This document shows positions 39,426 through 40,710 of a stretch of DNA of 40,710 nt, piece by piece (the first letter of the stretch is position 1; each line of letters starts with the position of its first letter). The stretch is taken from positions 1 to 40,710 of the forward strand of contig JAQWSV010000019.1 of the NCBI GenBank assembly GCA_029243005.1, in the 5' to 3' direction. Made by a program: the position numbers and the translations under genes. Source of the stretch: Woeseiaceae bacterium (GTDB lineage Bacteria > Pseudomonadota > Gammaproteobacteria > Steroidobacterales > Woeseiaceae). The notes under the pieces are model-generated. The model was not told the DNA's origin. It ran no database searches and saw only the letters and a program-made list of their open reading frames with translations.

Positions 39426-39606
39426 GAAAACTTTATTTTGTCAGTATTATAAACTTGATCGAAGCCACTAATTGGTATCTGCGCTTCACCAAGTGCTGGG
39501 GGTCCTCAGTAGTGAGGAAGCCGAGGCGATAATCAACGAAGAAACGCGGCGTATAGCCCGAATACATAAGCGAACTATGTTGATTCTTGACGAATGATTA
39601 TGCCCG

Positions 39607-39626
39607 CTGAGGGCACGTGGGCTCAG
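39607..39626. repeat. 20-bp interrupted palindrome at the smg stop
   Basis: CTGAG (39607-39611) and CTCAG (39622-39626) flank a central CACGTG (39614-39619), giving a dyad-symmetric site that overlaps the smg stop codon. It may form a hairpin at the end of the smg message or bind a dimeric protein. It does not match parS beyond the CACGTG core. Confidence 0.35.
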
Positions 39627-40099
39627 TGAATCTGGGCGTCGCCTTCCTCGAAGACGAGATCTTCCATCCGGGCGTACGCAAGCTCCTGTCCAGGCTGGCT
39701 GAAAAGGACCATCAACACCACCCACTTGATCTGTTCGACGTCGATATCCGGCGTCTCAAGCGCAAGCAGGCGATCGATCAGGATTTCGCGCTGCGGCGGA
39801 GACAGAATCCCGATCTGTTCTAGATAGGTGATAAAGCCACGACAGCCGACGTCGAGACGCTCGGTTTCGAGATCGTTATAGATGCGGGTACCGTGAGCTG
39901 TCTGCGGGTTGCAGATGAATCGTTCGTGATCGTTGGTCAGACCGTCAAGCCAATCCAGGGCGCGGTCGATCTCAGAATCTCCAAAACCCGCCCGGGACAG
40001 CTCGTCTCTGAGCTCGTTCTGATCCGGTTCAGGCTCTTCCTCAGCGTCGATGTAGGTCTCAAACAGATACATCAGAACGTCGAGAACATTTTCTTTCAT
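39623..40099 (-). CDS. smg: Smg family protein (DUF494)
   Basis: The 158-residue protein matches Smg/DUF494, a conserved gammaproteobacterial and betaproteobacterial protein of unknown function encoded beside dprA. The N-terminal KENVLDVLMYLFETYID and the C-terminal WVVLMVLFSQPGQELAYARMEDLVF are family hallmarks. It lies 35 bases after dprA and 288 bases before topA, consistent with the dprA-smg-topA-tsaC arrangement. Confidence 0.92.
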   Translation of the reverse strand: MKENVLDVLMYLFETYIDAEEEPEPDQNELRDELSRAGFGDSEIDRALDWLDGLTNDHERFICNPQTAHGTRIYNDLETERLDVGCRGFITYLEQIGILSPPQREILIDRLLALETPDIDVEQIKWVVLMVLFSQPGQELAYARMEDLVFEEGDAQIH

Positions 40100-40134
40100 G
40101 CCTGGAGCATCTCCCTGTGTGACTTTACTTCCAG

Positions 40135-40710
40135 TTATTTATGCAGTCTTGAGTAGCATCCGCCGGCTTGCGCCTCAATTTTGCCCTCAAGCTCCAGGAT
40201 CAGAAGCATGGAGGAAACCTGGTCGATCGTCAATCCGGACCGGTCGGCCAGGTCTTCGGGCGTCGTAGGATCAAAAGCCATTGCGCCGAGTAGCATTTCA
40301 TAATCTGTATCGGGCTGTGTAGCTGTCTTTTCCGCAGGCGCCGTTGCATCAGGAATCCGGACCAGATGCTCCACGAGCGGTCCGAGTTCGCTGACGATGT
40401 CATCGGCGCTCTCGACCAGCTTCGCGCCTTGGCGGATGAGTTTATGACAACCACGCGACAGCGGATTATGTATCGAACCGGGAATAGCGAAGATCTCGCG
40501 CCCCTGTTCGGAGGCGTGTCTCGCGCTGATGAGGGAGCTACTCCGGCGTGCGGCTTCGACTACGAGCGTGCCTAGGCTGAGACCACTGATCAGTCGATTG
40601 CGTTGCGGGAAGTGCTCTCGTCTTGGTGGCGTGCCCGGTGGGAATTCGGTACAGATGGCGCCGTTAAGCCGGGCGATGCGGTCGGCGAGCTGCTGATTGT
40701 TGGCCGGGTA
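40135..40710 (-). CDS. dprA: DNA processing protein DprA, 3' part (5' end outside window)
   Basis: The frame enters from the right edge and gives the last 191 residues. The Rossmann-like part shows TEFPPGTPPRREHFPQRNRLI, SLGTLVVEA and AIPGSIHNPLSRGCHKLIRQGA, typical of DprA. The C-terminal winged helix (about 60 residues) reads TPEDLADRSGLTIDQVSSMLLILELEGKI and ends GGCYSRLHK. DprA loads RecA on incoming single-stranded DNA in natural transformation. It is the first visible gene of the dprA-smg-topA-tsaC-hemF group. Confidence 0.94.
   Translation of the reverse strand, partial: YPANNQQLADRIARLNGAICTEFPPGTPPRREHFPQRNRLISGLSLGTLVVEAARRSSSLISARHASEQGREIFAIPGSIHNPLSRGCHKLIRQGAKLVESADDIVSELGPLVEHLVRIPDATAPAEKTATQPDTDYEMLLGAMAFDPTTPEDLADRSGLTIDQVSSMLLILELEGKIEAQAGGCYSRLHK

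Noticed and set aside
39607-39626. parS-like site with CACGTG core
   Set aside because: Only the central CACGTG agrees with the parS consensus; the flanking bases do not, and no other copy was found.

Overview
The window looks like a chromosomal segment of a free-living gammaproteobacterium with moderately high GC. The evidence is the gene content and order: rsmG-parA-parB followed by atpIBEFHAGDC, then glmU-glmS, and on the other strand dprA-smg-topA-tsaC-hemF with hemB-aroE nearby. Sequence style and the many exported peptidases and hydrolases suggest a marine peptide user, perhaps near Woeseiaceae/Chromatiales; that placement is inference only. I see no rRNA, tRNA, CRISPR array, insertion sequence or prophage.

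Left part (1-12050, + strand): the end of an unrecognised gene, an exported S9 peptidase, then rsmG, parA, parB and the complete nine-gene F1Fo ATP synthase operon. The operon has a good sigma70 promoter (TTGCCA-17 bp-TATAAT) and, between promoter and atpI, a terminator-like hairpin with a U tract. Further hairpins lie between atpA and atpG and, as a perfect 20-bp palindrome, between atpG and atpD. A GC-rich hairpin closes the operon.

Middle part (12100-19250): a cassette of five exported or lipid-anchored hydrolases sits between atpC and glmU, which are neighbours in many gammaproteobacteria. They are a serine beta-lactamase-like lipoprotein, a phosphodiesterase of the alkaline phosphatase superfamily on the - strand, and a tight + strand operon of CocE-type acylase, M55 D-aminopeptidase and amidohydrolase lipoprotein. 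The divergent promoter region carries a 9-bp inverted repeat. glmU and glmS follow.

Right of glmS (22860-26000): the 3' end of glmS matches the Tn7 attachment site, and directly after it lies a low-GC island with a 5'(3')-deoxyribonucleotidase gene and a small ORF. Then come a DUF454 membrane protein, an ornithine cyclodeaminase family reductase and an unknown membrane protein. Two decayed genes are hidden here: a frameshifted - strand gene at about 24869-25245 and a glutathione S-transferase remnant with three in-frame stops at 25789-26001.

Right part (26000-40710): mostly housekeeping genes on the - strand: an HD phosphohydrolase, prlC-xth, hemB-aroE, a DapA-family aldolase, hemF, tsaC, topA, smg and the 3' part of dprA. 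Glutathione reductase (gor) and 3-methyladenine glycosylase (tag) are on the + strand. The 322-base gap between hemB and tag is full of inverted and direct repeats and may encode a structured RNA. No clearly new defence or mobile system was found. The best leads are the atp leader hairpin, the hemB-tag gap, the glmS-linked island and the periplasmic D-peptide/amide cassette.
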